Below, one piece after another: positions 45,896 through 53,822 of a stretch of 64,000 nt of DNA (its first letter is position 1; every line of letters starts with the position of its first letter). The stretch spans positions 1,364,001 to 1,428,000 of the forward strand of contig NZ_LS483403.1 in assembly GCF_900475675.1 (NCBI RefSeq), given 5' to 3'. A program made the position numbers and the translations under genes. The notes beneath the pieces are model-generated. The model did no database searches, had not been told where the DNA came from, and saw nothing but the letters and a program-made list of their open reading frames with translations. The stretch comes from Streptococcus lutetiensis (GTDB lineage Bacteria > Bacillota > Bacilli > Lactobacillales > Streptococcaceae).

Positions 45896-46399
45896 TTAAC
45901 GATGGTTACTTGGTAAAATCTTACGGCTGTAGCGTCTTTTCTTACCAAAACGATTGCGAAATGGTGTAATGGCTTCTTTGACAGCCCAATACTTATCAAC
46001 CATCGTCACAATGTAACCTTCTTTATAACGCGGCGGAGCAATCGTTGCCCCCCACATGTGTTTTAAAATGATATCTTCTTCACGCTTATTTAAAGTCGTT
46101 AATTTTCTAGCGTTTCGAACGGCAATTCTTGGATGTACCCACGCATGACCCTTATTAAACTTGGTTTCTCGCCAATCGTAATAAAAGAAATCGTGTAAAA
46201 GTCCTCCTCGCGCCGTGGATTTTTCATCCCAACCAATTTTTTTGGCAATCTTGTAGCTCGTATAAGCCACATTAATAGAATGTTCCATACGTGTCGAATA
46301 GTGATGCTGTGGAATATTACCTAATTTTTGAAAACGAGGGTGTTGGATAAGATGACCAACAAGCTCCATAAACTCTTTATCTTTTTTATATGCTTCCAT
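45896..46399 (-). CDS. HD-domain protein
   Basis: Protein of 167 residues with HD superfamily motifs: HSINVAYTSYKIAK (His near 44), LLHDFFYYDW (HD near 69-70) and KHMWGATIAPPRYKEG. HD proteins are metal-dependent phosphohydrolases; the substrate is unknown. Conserved in streptococci next to BI-1 and the TrmH-like methyltransferase. A long, basic C-terminus (RFGKKRRYSRKILPSNHR) may bind nucleic acid. ATG 46399 follows GGTGA. Confidence 0.83.
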   Translation of the reverse strand: MEAYKKDKEFMELVGHLIQHPRFQKLGNIPQHHYSTRMEHSINVAYTSYKIAKKIGWDEKSTARGGLLHDFFYYDWRETKFNKGHAWVHPRIAVRNARKLTTLNKREEDIILKHMWGATIAPPRYKEGYIVTMVDKYWAVKEAITPFRNRFGKKRRYSRKILPSNHR

Positions 46400-46498
46400 G
46401 CAGAATCACCTTCTTTCGCTCTAATTATAGCATATGACCTTAAATTAAACTGAAAATACGTTCTCAAAAATTACTTTTCCTGCACCGCAATTTTCAAA

Positions 46499-47242
46499 TT
46501 AAATCAACTGAAAAAGGAGAATTCCTGTTGACACAGCAACATTTAAACTTTCTGCTTGCCCAGGCATAATGATGTGCGCCAAGATATCAGCTTGTTTTGT
46601 CATTTGCTCTGAAATGCCATTTCCTTCATTTCCCATGACAAGCACAAAATTTCCATTGTACTCAATGGTCTTGTAAGACACAGACTCTTTGGAAAGTGTT
46701 GTGGCAATCAGCGGCACATCAAGATTTTGTAACTTCTGACAAGCCTCATACACATTAGTACGCCAAATCGGTAAATGAAAATGGCTCCCCTGCATGGAAC
46801 GTAGCGTTTTTTGATTGTAAATATCAGCTGATTTTTCTGAAATCAAAACACCGTCCAAACCAGCAGCATCTGCTGTACGAATCATCGTTCCCACATTTCC
46901 TGGGTCTTGAACATCTTCTAATACCAAGTAGCGACCAGCTTTCAAATCAGCTAGTGGCAAGTTTGGCATCACCACTTCCGCGATAATACCTTGTGGTGTC
47001 TTAGAGTCTGTTAATTCTTTTAATACCTCAGGCGTCACATAAGTCACATGCGCTAAGCCTTCAACACGGTCTGAAAGCTCTTCAAGGACAAAAATATTTA
47101 AGAAGTCAGCGCCAGCTTTTTGCGCTTCCTCAAACAAGTGCCATCCTTCAATCAAGTAAGAATGTTCGCGGTATTTTTTTTTCAATAATTTTTTAGTCTT
47201 TTTAATGAGATTATTTGATTTAGAGGTTATAACTACTTGCAT
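46499..47242 (-). CDS. TrmH/SpoU-family RNA 2'-O-methyltransferase (YsgA-like)
   Basis: SPOUT methyltransferase of 247 residues. N-terminal RNA-binding segment (KSNNLIKKTKKLLKKKYR), then SpoU motifs VLEDVQDPGNVGTMIRTADAAG (near 107), LVMGNEGNGISE (near 200) and IIMPGQAESLNVAVSTGILLFQL (near 223). The target is probably rRNA; the site is unknown. In other streptococci this gene normally lies divergent to acyP (here separated by about 4.1 kb of sucrose cassette). Confidence 0.9.
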   Translation of the reverse strand: MQVVITSKSNNLIKKTKKLLKKKYREHSYLIEGWHLFEEAQKAGADFLNIFVLEELSDRVEGLAHVTYVTPEVLKELTDSKTPQGIIAEVVMPNLPLADLKAGRYLVLEDVQDPGNVGTMIRTADAAGLDGVLISEKSADIYNQKTLRSMQGSHFHLPIWRTNVYEACQKLQNLDVPLIATTLSKESVSYKTIEYNGNFVLVMGNEGNGISEQMTKQADILAHIIMPGQAESLNVAVSTGILLFQLI

Positions 47243-47255
47243 GTTTACATTATAA

Positions 47256-47284
47256 CAAAAAATCTCCTAAATAGGAGATTTAGT
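47256..47284 (-). terminator. Terminator of the sucrose permease gene
   Basis: AAATCTCCT-aaat-AGGAGATTT followed by TTTTTTG on the minus strand; it ends the inserted sugar cassette. Confidence 0.93.
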
Positions 47285-47291
47285 GTAGTGT

Positions 47292-48566
47292 TTAATTTAT
47301 TTCCAAAGGTTGTCCATAAACATCTTGATCGTCCTTTTTTAAAACAAAGAAAGCATATATCGCAGAAATGAATACAATACCTGCCACAATTAAGAAAGTT
47401 GGTTGATAGCCAATTTTATCATGTAATAATCCAAATGGCGTTGAAAAAATAATCTGTCCAACTTGTGCAGCAATTTGAAACCCTACCATATAAAGTGTCG
47501 TCGAAATACGCGTATCAAAGTGTAGGGTAAAATAACGGAACATTGCAAGAATAAAAATTGCAGTTTCTGGAGCATGTAAAAGCTTAATGATTGATACACC
47601 AAGAGGATTAGTTACCAAACCACAGCCACCAATACGTAGAACCATAATAACTAATCCAATCAATAGACTTTTACGAACCCCTGTCTTTCTCATCATAATT
47701 GGAATAATTCCCATCATAATTGATTCTAAGAATACTTCTAAAGAATTAAGAACACCATAAGCTTGTTGACCTGCTGTTTCTGTTCCAAAGAATGTAGTGA
47801 AGAATTCAGGAAACATTTGTTGATCAAAAACAGTATAGAAAGTCCAACTCATGCTGATGAAAATAACAATTTTCCAAAGATCAGGCATCTTGAACACACT
47901 CAAAATTTCTAGTAGCGATGGTGAATTATTGACATCTTGGTTATTAGATTTACTTTCATATTTTGTAACGATAACTGTGTCATTTTCTGGTTTAATAAAA
48001 AGCAAAACAAGTAATAATACAATTGAAAATACTGAACCAATCCAAAAAATCAAATAGGCATTTAGTGTAAACATGAAGCCTGCGATTAAAGCCGCAACAG
48101 CATAGCCAAAAGATCCCCATGCGCGTGCTTGACCATATTCAAAACCAAAACGACGACTCATTCGTTCTGCTAAAGCTTCAAAAGTTGGTGAAGCAGCAAG
48201 AAAAGCTACTGAAAGGTAAATAGAACCAATTAAAGCACCGACAATAAAATTACTTTTTAATAGAGGAACATAAACCCAAGTAAAGAAAGGACCTAAAAAT
48301 ACTTCACAAGAAACACAAAAAATTAATAGATTTTTTTTAATTCCAAGCTTATCCTGTAGTGAACCATACACAAACATTAAAATCAATGTTATAGCTGAAT
48401 TGAAAGAATAGATTGTTCCAACTTGTGTTCCTGAAAAACCTTGCTTAGTTGTTAACCAAATTTGAAAAAATGACCACCAAATTCCCCAACCTGTAAAGAA
48501 TAAAAGAATCATCAAGGAATTGCTCATATAAAACGGATTAGCAGTATACTTTTTAAAATTACTCAT
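47292..48566 (-). CDS. MFS oligosaccharide:proton symporter (LacY/CscB-like)
   Basis: Membrane transporter of 424 residues with 12 helices of the oligosaccharide:H+ symporter family. MTNPFY-like start YTANPFYMSNSLMILLFFTG, the first-loop signature YGSLQDKLGIKKNLL (near 62-78) and the second-half DKIGYQPTF are typical. With a GH32 hydrolase in the same operon, the most likely cargo is sucrose or a fructosylated oligosaccharide, imported unphosphorylated. Another disaccharide of this family is possible. It starts 17 bp after the hydrolase stop. Confidence 0.85.
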   Translation of the reverse strand: MSNFKKYTANPFYMSNSLMILLFFTGWGIWWSFFQIWLTTKQGFSGTQVGTIYSFNSAITLILMFVYGSLQDKLGIKKNLLIFCVSCEVFLGPFFTWVYVPLLKSNFIVGALIGSIYLSVAFLAASPTFEALAERMSRRFGFEYGQARAWGSFGYAVAALIAGFMFTLNAYLIFWIGSVFSIVLLLVLLFIKPENDTVIVTKYESKSNNQDVNNSPSLLEILSVFKMPDLWKIVIFISMSWTFYTVFDQQMFPEFFTTFFGTETAGQQAYGVLNSLEVFLESIMMGIIPIMMRKTGVRKSLLIGLVIMVLRIGGCGLVTNPLGVSIIKLLHAPETAIFILAMFRYFTLHFDTRISTTLYMVGFQIAAQVGQIIFSTPFGLLHDKIGYQPTFLIVAGIVFISAIYAFFVLKKDDQDVYGQPLEIN

Positions 48567-48583
48567 AATTTACCTCTTAAATC

Positions 48584-49966
48584 TTAGTAACTATTTGCAT
48601 TTCTTTCCAATTGATAGATACATGATTGATTATCACAGTCTGCTAACAGCCTTAGGTTAATTTTATCCTGCCAATACATCCTTTCTGTAAAAGTGACACT
48701 TCCTTGATTCACGAAAATTTCAACAGAGCTACTATCTACATAGATATGTAAAGACAAGCTATCAGATAATGACATATGAGCGACACGTTCACCATCAGTA
48801 GTTGTTCGATTTAAAATAATTCGATCACCATCACGATCAATGGATATTTTTAAACTATTACTACCATCAAAAAGACTTAAGAATTGACCAGAATTAATAT
48901 GTTGAGCATCAATAATAATTTCACTGCTATCTTCTAAAGTATAAGGTACATCTTTTTCAAGTTTTCCATCAAATAATATCTTTTCGCGCAAAGTTTTTAA
49001 TTCTTTAATTGGCAACTGACAAAGTCGACCATCACGAATAACCAATTCTCTTGGTAATGTTAAAGCTCCTGCCCAACCATCTTCTTTTTCATACATCGGA
49101 GAATCCCAGGCATTCATCCAAGCTATCATAACACGACGTCCATCTGATGTCAGTAAAGTTTGAGTTGCATAGAAATCATGACCATTATCAATCTCGAAAA
49201 ACTTCCCACGATGGAAGACACCATTGTTGTCATCTAATTGTCCAAGTAAATAGCCTGTCTGATTCAGGTTACGGTATTTATCGCCATCTTCTTGAACTCC
49301 TTGTGGAGACATTAGTAAAACATCTTCTCCATTTAATCTGAAGAAATCTGGACATTCCCACATAAAACCTTCTCTATCACAATCGATAGCTTGTGATAAT
49401 ACTGAAATAAATTCCCAATCAATTAAATTTTTAGAACGATATAGCAACGCTCTACCTAATCCATTCTCCTCTTGACTTCCCAAAACCATATAGAAATTAT
49501 CACTATCTTGCCAAACTTTTGGATCTCTAAAATGTTTGGTGTTACCGACAGGTGTTCTCAAAACAGGGTTACCTTCATATTTTTTAAAATGGATACCATC
49601 AGTACTGTAGGCAAGATTCTGATCTTCATAAAATTGTTCTTGATCTGTTGGATCAGTATAATGGTGACCAGTATAAATCAACCATAATTTTCCATCATAC
49701 TCAATCGCACTACCTGAAAAGCAGCCATCTTCGCTTGCTCCTGGTGTTAAAGCAACTGGTAGTGTTTCCCAATGAACCAAATCTTTACTTCTAGCATGTC
49801 CCCAATGCATTGGCCCCCACTCAGAGTCATATGGATAATATTGATAAAAGATATGGTAATACCCCTTAAAATATGATAAACCATTAGGATCATTAATCCA
49901 TCCTGATTTGGCCATTAAATGATAGTTCAGGCGATAACGCTGGTTAGTAACAGTCATTTCATTCAT
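48584..49966 (-). CDS. GH32 sucrose/fructoside hydrolase (invertase)
   Basis: Glycoside hydrolase family 32 enzyme of 460 residues that cleaves sucrose or related beta-fructosides. The catalytic nucleophile is in WINDPNGLSYFKG (Asp near 23), transition-state Asp in FRDPKVW (near 148) and acid/base Glu in WECPDFF (near 203). A C-terminal beta-sandwich (about 320-455) is present. No signal peptide, so it acts inside the cell on sugar brought by the permease. ATG 49966 follows AGAGGA, 19 bp from operator O1. Confidence 0.93.
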   Translation of the reverse strand: MNEMTVTNQRYRLNYHLMAKSGWINDPNGLSYFKGYYHIFYQYYPYDSEWGPMHWGHARSKDLVHWETLPVALTPGASEDGCFSGSAIEYDGKLWLIYTGHHYTDPTDQEQFYEDQNLAYSTDGIHFKKYEGNPVLRTPVGNTKHFRDPKVWQDSDNFYMVLGSQEENGLGRALLYRSKNLIDWEFISVLSQAIDCDREGFMWECPDFFRLNGEDVLLMSPQGVQEDGDKYRNLNQTGYLLGQLDDNNGVFHRGKFFEIDNGHDFYATQTLLTSDGRRVMIAWMNAWDSPMYEKEDGWAGALTLPRELVIRDGRLCQLPIKELKTLREKILFDGKLEKDVPYTLEDSSEIIIDAQHINSGQFLSLFDGSNSLKISIDRDGDRIILNRTTTDGERVAHMSLSDSLSLHIYVDSSSVEIFVNQGSVTFTERMYWQDKINLRLLADCDNQSCIYQLERNANSY

Positions 49967-49984
49967 AATTATCCTCTTTTTATA

Positions 49985-49996
49985 TCAACCGGTTAA
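49985..49996. promoter_or_regulatory. LacI-type operator O1 before the sucrose operon
   Basis: TCAACCGGTTAA, one base off the perfect palindrome of O2, lies between the promoter and the hydrolase start, where repressor binding would block elongation. Confidence 0.7.
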
Positions 49997-50033
49997 CATA
50001 TAATGTAATTGTTTTCCTCTAGAAGTTATTTAT

Positions 50034-50062
50034 ATTATAACGCTTACATTTTTATATGTCAA
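50034..50062 (-). promoter_or_regulatory. Consensus promoter of the sucrose operon with embedded CRE
   Basis: On the minus strand TTGACA (50057-50062), 17-bp spacer, TATAAT (50034-50039): a perfect sigma-A promoter. The CRE TGTAAGCGTTATAA (50035-50048) matches 13 of 14 consensus positions and overlaps the -10 and spacer, predicting CcpA repression. Confidence 0.85.
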
Positions 50063-50070
50063 CCGGTTGA
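50059..50070. promoter_or_regulatory. LacI-type operator O2 overlapping the -35
   Basis: Perfect 12-bp palindrome TCAACCGGTTGA flanked by AT-rich near-symmetric sequence; overlaps the -35 box. Centre-to-centre distance to O1 is 74 bp, about seven helical turns, so looping is possible. Confidence 0.75.
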
Positions 50071-50185
50071 TATATATATTTTGCAAAAAAATATTAGCCA
50101 GTAGCACCATTGACTTAACCCAAATACTAACTTATTATTTTAGGAATAATGTGACATTTTATATACTTGTAAAAACAAGCAAAAA

Positions 50186-50218
50186 ACTCTACATTCTCAT
50201 ATAAATAGAATGTAGAGT
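50186..50218 (-). terminator. Terminator of the LacI-family repressor gene
   Basis: ACTCTACATTCT (50186-50197) / AGAATGTAGAGT (50207-50218) with 9-nt loop; minus-strand T-run follows. Confidence 0.93.
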
Positions 50219-50253
50219 CTGTTGTAAAAAATATTAATTACTTCTGCTTATAT

Positions 50254-51243
50254 TTAACAAGTTTTACCTTCAATCAGTTTCACCGGTAATGTATATGAAG
50301 TGGCTTCGTCACCTTTACCATTAATCCGATTATCTAAAATGGTTACTGCTAGTTCAGCCATCTCATTGATAGGCTGCTGAATAGTCGAAAGATGAGGGAG
50401 TAATAAGCGTGCCATATCTGCGCCATCATATCCAATAATTTTTAAATCATTTGGAACATTACGGTCAAATTCTTGTGCTAAAGATAACAAAATAGCTGCA
50501 TCAGTATCATTAGATGCAAAAATACCATCAACTTCCGGATGTTCTACAAAAATGTGACGTAGACGCTCCCTTTTTTCTTCCTGACTAATATTAAAGTCAA
50601 GATGATAAGTTATCGGTGTCAATCCATGTTCTATCATGGTATCTTCATAACCAATACGACGCTTCTGAGCTGGTGTCTGTAATTCTATAGGACCATTAGT
50701 ATGTACAATATACTGACAGTCAGCAGAAATTAGTTTTTCTGTAGCTATCCTCCCACCTTGGTAATTATCCGAAGAAATAACAGGAATATCCTCATTCATA
50801 ATTCTATCAATAGAAACAATTGGTAAGTTTCTGTTTTGATACTCACTTAACCCCTGGTTATGCGCCCCAACAATTAAACCATCAACCTGATGACTCAGTA
50901 ATTGATTCAAATAATCTTCTTCTTTATCTGGATCATTTTGTGAATTACCAATTAAAACTTTATATCCTTTTTTGTACAAAAGAAGTTCCATTTCAGCTTC
51001 TAGTTGCGCAAAGAATGGATTATTAATAGTAGGGAAGATAAGTCCGACTAAGTTAGTCTTTTGTGTATAGAATTGTCGTGCAATAATATTTGGCTGATAG
51101 CCTATTTCTTTCATTGCGTCATTAACTTTTTGAATTGTTTCTTTACTTAAGTATCCCCTATTATTTAAAACTCTGGAAACAGTTGTTTTGGAAACACCCG
51201 CCAAAGCAGCTACATCTTCAAGTCTTGGACGTTTTTCGGACAT
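50254..51243 (-). CDS. LacI-family repressor of the sucrose/fructoside cassette
   Basis: Transcription factor of 329 residues. N-terminal HTH (about 1-60; VAALAGVSKTTVSRVLNNRG is recognition plus hinge start) and a periplasmic-binding-like effector domain (about 62-325) that ends in a fully formed region DGIFASNDTDAAILL. It lies upstream of the GH32 gene, in the same direction with its own terminator, so it most likely represses the hydrolase-permease operon through O1 and O2. It may respond to sucrose, glucose or fructose; unknown. Confidence 0.9.
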   Translation of the reverse strand: MSEKRPRLEDVAALAGVSKTTVSRVLNNRGYLSKETIQKVNDAMKEIGYQPNIIARQFYTQKTNLVGLIFPTINNPFFAQLEAEMELLLYKKGYKVLIGNSQNDPDKEEDYLNQLLSHQVDGLIVGAHNQGLSEYQNRNLPIVSIDRIMNEDIPVISSDNYQGGRIATEKLISADCQYIVHTNGPIELQTPAQKRRIGYEDTMIEHGLTPITYHLDFNISQEEKRERLRHIFVEHPEVDGIFASNDTDAAILLSLAQEFDRNVPNDLKIIGYDGADMARLLLPHLSTIQQPINEMAELAVTILDNRINGKGDEATSYTLPVKLIEGKTC

Positions 51244-51336
51244 ATATTCCTCACTAATTTTTTAGTTAACAACTACCAATTCCAGTAATCATTAATCAGT
51301 AATCTTACTTAACTATTCTTTTTTAACTTTATGCCT

Positions 51337-51375
51337 ATTATAACATAAGCAGTCATAAACTGCTTATGTTATAAT
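51337..51375. promoter_or_regulatory. Perfect 17-bp-arm inverted repeat containing acyP -10
   Basis: Arms of 17 bp (outer ATTATAACATAAGC then AGT on the left; exact complement on the right) around a 5-nt centre (cataa). Each arm ends in TATAAT: one oriented toward acyP (51370-51375), one toward the minus strand (51337-51342). It could be a symmetric divergent promoter with operator or an RNA hairpin. Confidence 0.6.
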
Positions 51376-51419
51376 AAAACTAGATAAAATTAACAAGTAT
51401 TTATAAGGAGGAAAGTGAG

Positions 51420-51698
51420 ATGAAAAAAGTTCGTCTAATTGTCTCAGGCCGAGTTCAAGGAGTGGGTTTTCGTTATTCGACTTTCGCCCTTGCTCAAAGT
51501 CTAGGTGATATTTACGGTCGCGTTTGGAATAATGATGATGGCACCGTTGAAATCCTCGCCCAATCCGATGATTCCGCTAAAATGGCAAAATTTATTCAAG
51601 AAATTCGCAAAGGACCATCTAAATGGGCAAAAGTAACCTACGTCGATGTCAAAATGGCTAATTTTAAAGACTATACTGATTTTCAAATTGCCAACTAA
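51420..51698 (+). CDS. acyP: Acylphosphatase
   Basis: Enzyme of 92 residues that hydrolyses acyl phosphates such as acetyl or carbamoyl phosphate. The conserved GRVQGVGFRYSTFALAQSLG (Arg near 22) and VWNNDDGTVEI (Asn near 39) are intact. A strong AAGGAGG precedes the ATG. It lies 86 bp ahead of yidC, in the same direction, as is usual in streptococci. Confidence 0.96.
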   Translation: MKKVRLIVSGRVQGVGFRYSTFALAQSLGDIYGRVWNNDDGTVEILAQSDDSAKMAKFIQEIRKGPSKWAKVTYVDVKMANFKDYTDFQIAN

Positions 51699-51784
51699 TT
51701 CTATAAATAAGACTACAGACGTATTGAGAAAATACAGAAAAAACAGTAAAATAATAGGGTATTATAATAAAAGGAAACAATCAA

Positions 51785-52702
51785 TTGAAAAAGAAACTAA
51801 ATCGCGTCCTCTTTTCAGGACTAAGCTTATCGTTATTGTTCTTACTAAGTGGTTGTGTCAGCCAAGATTCACATGGTAACCCAACAGGGACTATTTGGCA
51901 TGTGCTTGGTGAACCAATGGCAAAACTTATCCAACATTTTGCCAATAACATGGACCTTGGATTTGGCTTAGCTATTATCTTAGTAACAATCATTGTTCGT
52001 TGTATCATTCTTCCGCTTGGACTTTACCAATCATGGAAAGCAAGTTACCAATCAGAAAAGATGGCTTACTTAAAACCAATCTTTGCACCAATCAACGAAC
52101 GAATGCGCAATGCAACTACTCAAGAAGAAAAATTAGCTGCCCAAACAGAATTAATGGCTGCGCAAAAAGAAAATGGCATTAACATGCTTGGCGGTATGGG
52201 ATGTCTTCCACTTCTTGTCCAAATGCCATTCTTCTCAGCTATGTACTTTGCCGCTCAATACACACAAGGTGTTTCTGAAAGTACTTTCCTGGGTATTGAC
52301 CTTGGAAGCCGTAGCATGCCACTAACAGCTGTTATCGCTATCCTCTACTTCTTCCAATCATGGTTATCAATGCAAGCGGTCGCTGAAGAACAACGTGCTG
52401 CCATGAAAGGAACAATGTACGTGATGCCGCTCATGATGGTCTTCTTCGGTATGAGCATGCCAGCAAGTGTTCTCCTTTACTGGTTGGTCGGTGGTTTCTT
52501 CTCAATCATTCAACAATTGATTACAATGTTTATCATTAAACCAAAACTTCGTAAACAAATCGCTGAAGAATTTGAAAAGAATCCTCCAAAAACATACAAA
52601 TCAACTAAACGTAAAGACGTTACACCTGCCGCTGCAACTACTCAACTTAACAAACCTAAGAAAAGTAACCGTAACGCTGGTAAACAACGTCACCGTAAAT
52701 AA
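51785..52702 (+). CDS. yidC: Membrane protein insertase YidC (lipoprotein)
   Basis: Oxa1/YidC insertase of 305 residues that integrates membrane proteins with or without Sec. Lipoprotein signal with lipobox LSGC (Cys near 24), then five helices; the hydrophilic groove Arg lies in [19 protein letters not shown] (near 73) and the helical hairpin is [21 protein letters not shown]-terminal tail is basic. The start is TTG at 51785 with AAGGA at about 9 nt; no in-frame ATG gives a signal peptide. Its terminator is split by an ISL3 relic. Confidence 0.93.
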   Translation: MKKKLNRVLFSGLSLSLLFLLSGCVSQDSHGNPTGTIWHVLGEPMAKLIQHFANNMDLGFGLAIILVTIIVRCIILPLGLYQSWKASYQSEKMAYLKPIFAPINERMRNATTQEEKLAAQTELMAAQKENGINMLGGMGCLPLLVQMPFFSAMYFAAQYTQGVSESTFLGIDLGSRSMPLTAVIAILYFFQSWLSMQAVAEEQRAAMKGTMYVMPLMMVFFGMSMPASVLLYWLVGGFFSIIQQLITMFIIKPKLRKQIAEEFEKNPPKTYKSTKRKDVTPAAATTQLNKPKKSNRNAGKQRHRK

Positions 52703-52763
52703 TTCATAAATTAAAACATCAGGAAGATAACCGGCTCTTTGTCAACTGTAGTGGGTGGCAAAG

Positions 52764-53058
52764 TTAAGCTCTGGCGAGAACAATTGTTGTTCTCGCTTTT
52801 TTGCTGTTCAAAGCGAGGTAAATGCGTTTTTTAAAGTTGTCACAGTTTCTGTAACCAAAAGCGTTTCGTTTAATATCTCTGATGAGCTTGTTGGTTGCTT
52901 CAAGTTTGGCATTAGAATAAGGAAGCTTAATGGCTTTAGTGATGTATTTCTGATACCCTTAGGTGGCTAACTTCATTTTAGAACTTTCCAAACTTTAGTT
53001 AAAGTGATATTTTGTCTTTAATTCCGATTAATTCTATAGTATGATAGAGTTGCCTCAT
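52764..53058 (-). pseudogene. ISL3 transposase remnant (N- and C-terminal fragments)
   Basis: The minus-strand ATG at 53056-53058 opens an N-terminal fragment (MRQLYHTIELIGIKDK) that reads to a stop after about 20 codons. The C-terminal fragment (52764 to about 52945) reads ITKAIKLPYSNAKLEATNKL then IRDIKRNAFGYRNCDNFKKR and ends LARA, typical of ISL3 transposases. A 39-bp IS30 end lies between them. The element cannot encode an active enzyme. Confidence 0.85.
52944..52982 (-). repeat. 39-bp copy of the IS30 left end inside the ISL3 relic
   Basis: The sequence from GGAAAGTTC to GGGTATCA, 39 bp, is identical to the left end of the IS30 element (about 6069-6107). The flanking sequence differs on both sides. 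Confidence 0.8.
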
Positions 53059-53225
53059 ATGATTCTTTCTATTTATTGTTACGTCGCTTTAAATTTTAAG
53101 TCATATGGGACTTTTTGTATACTCAAAAGCTCCATAACTTCTTAGCAGGATTTTACCCACTACAGAAATTATAGAGCCAGATAACCTTCCTGGTGTTTTA
53201 GTTTACCTTTTATAACAGGATAAAT

Positions 53226-53249
53226 AAAAAAGGCTTAACAGCCTTTTTT
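53226..53249 (-). terminator. Terminator of greA
   Basis: AAAAAAGGC / GCCTTTTTT around ttaaca, just after the greA stop. Confidence 0.93.
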
Positions 53250-53253
53250 ATGA

Positions 53254-53736
53254 TTAAGCAGTTTTTTCAACGCTGATGATTTCAACATCGTAGTTTCCAG
53301 CAGGTGATTCGATTGTCACGATGTCGCCTGTTTTCTTACCAATCAAAGCTTGAGCGATTGGGCTTTCGTTAGAGATACGACCTGAGAAGATATCAGCACC
53401 AGCAGCACCAACGATATGATAGACATCTTTATCAGTTGTTCCAACTTCTTGAACAGTGACTGTTTTACCGATAGCAACTTCATCTTTTGCTACAGCATCG
53501 CTATCAATGATTTCAGCATAACGGATTTTAGTTTCAATAATTTGGATTTGGCCTTCAACAAATGCTTGTTCGTCTTTGGCTGCATCGTACTCAGAGTTTT
53601 CTGAAAGGTCACCGTATGAACGAGCGATTTTAATACGTTCAACAACTTCTGGACGACGAACTAATTTTAGTTCTTCTAATTCTTGTTCAAGTTGTTCTTT
53701 TTCAGCAAGGGTCATTGGATAAGTTTTTTCTGCCAT
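53254..53736 (-). CDS. greA: Transcription elongation factor GreA
   Basis: 160-residue factor that rescues backtracked RNA polymerase by stimulating transcript cleavage. N-terminal antiparallel coiled coil (about 8-75, with [12 protein letters not shown] carrying the acidic tip residues) and C-terminal FKBP-like domain (about 80-158, ending DVEIISVE). Length is normal. Preceded by mltG (87 bp upstream) with a weak hairpin between them. Confidence 0.97.
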   Translation of the reverse strand: MAEKTYPMTLAEKEQLEQELEELKLVRRPEVVERIKIARSYGDLSENSEYDAAKDEQAFVEGQIQIIETKIRYAEIIDSDAVAKDEVAIGKTVTVQEVGTTDKDVYHIVGAAGADIFSGRISNESPIAQALIGKKTGDIVTIESPAGNYDVEIISVEKTA

Positions 53737-53785
53737 TTTCTATCTCTTTTCTAAAAATTTATTTTTTTTTGGATAATCTACAAAT

Positions 53786-53816
53786 ACAAACATGATGTTA
53801 GTCACACCATGTTTGT
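53786..53816 (-). terminator. Hairpin between mltG and greA
   Basis: ACAAACATG (53786-53794) and CATGTTTGT (53808-53816); no long T-run, so it may attenuate rather than stop transcription. Confidence 0.5.
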
Positions 53817-53822
53817 CATCAA

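Larger units (their letters stand above)
52725..53186 (-). mobile_element. Collapsed ISL3-family element with 8-bp target duplication
   Basis: The element spans 52733-53178 (446 bp). Terminal repeats GGCTCT..CTGTAGTGGGT occur at both ends (52733-52756 and, inverted, 53155-53178). AGATAACC flanks both sides (52725-52732 and 53179-53186), an 8-bp duplication as expected for ISL3. The normal length is about 1.4 kb, so about 1 kb is missing. It contains an N-terminal and a C-terminal fragment of the transposase plus a 39-bp piece identical to the left end of the IS30 element. Confidence 0.88.
52714..53202 (+). terminator. yidC terminator hairpin split by an IS insertion
   Basis: Left arm AACATCAGGAAG (52715-52726) and right arm CTTCCTGGTGTTTT (53185-53198) would form a strong terminator if the inserted ISL3 relic and one copy of its 8-bp duplication were removed. 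The IS lies in the loop. Confidence 0.8.
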
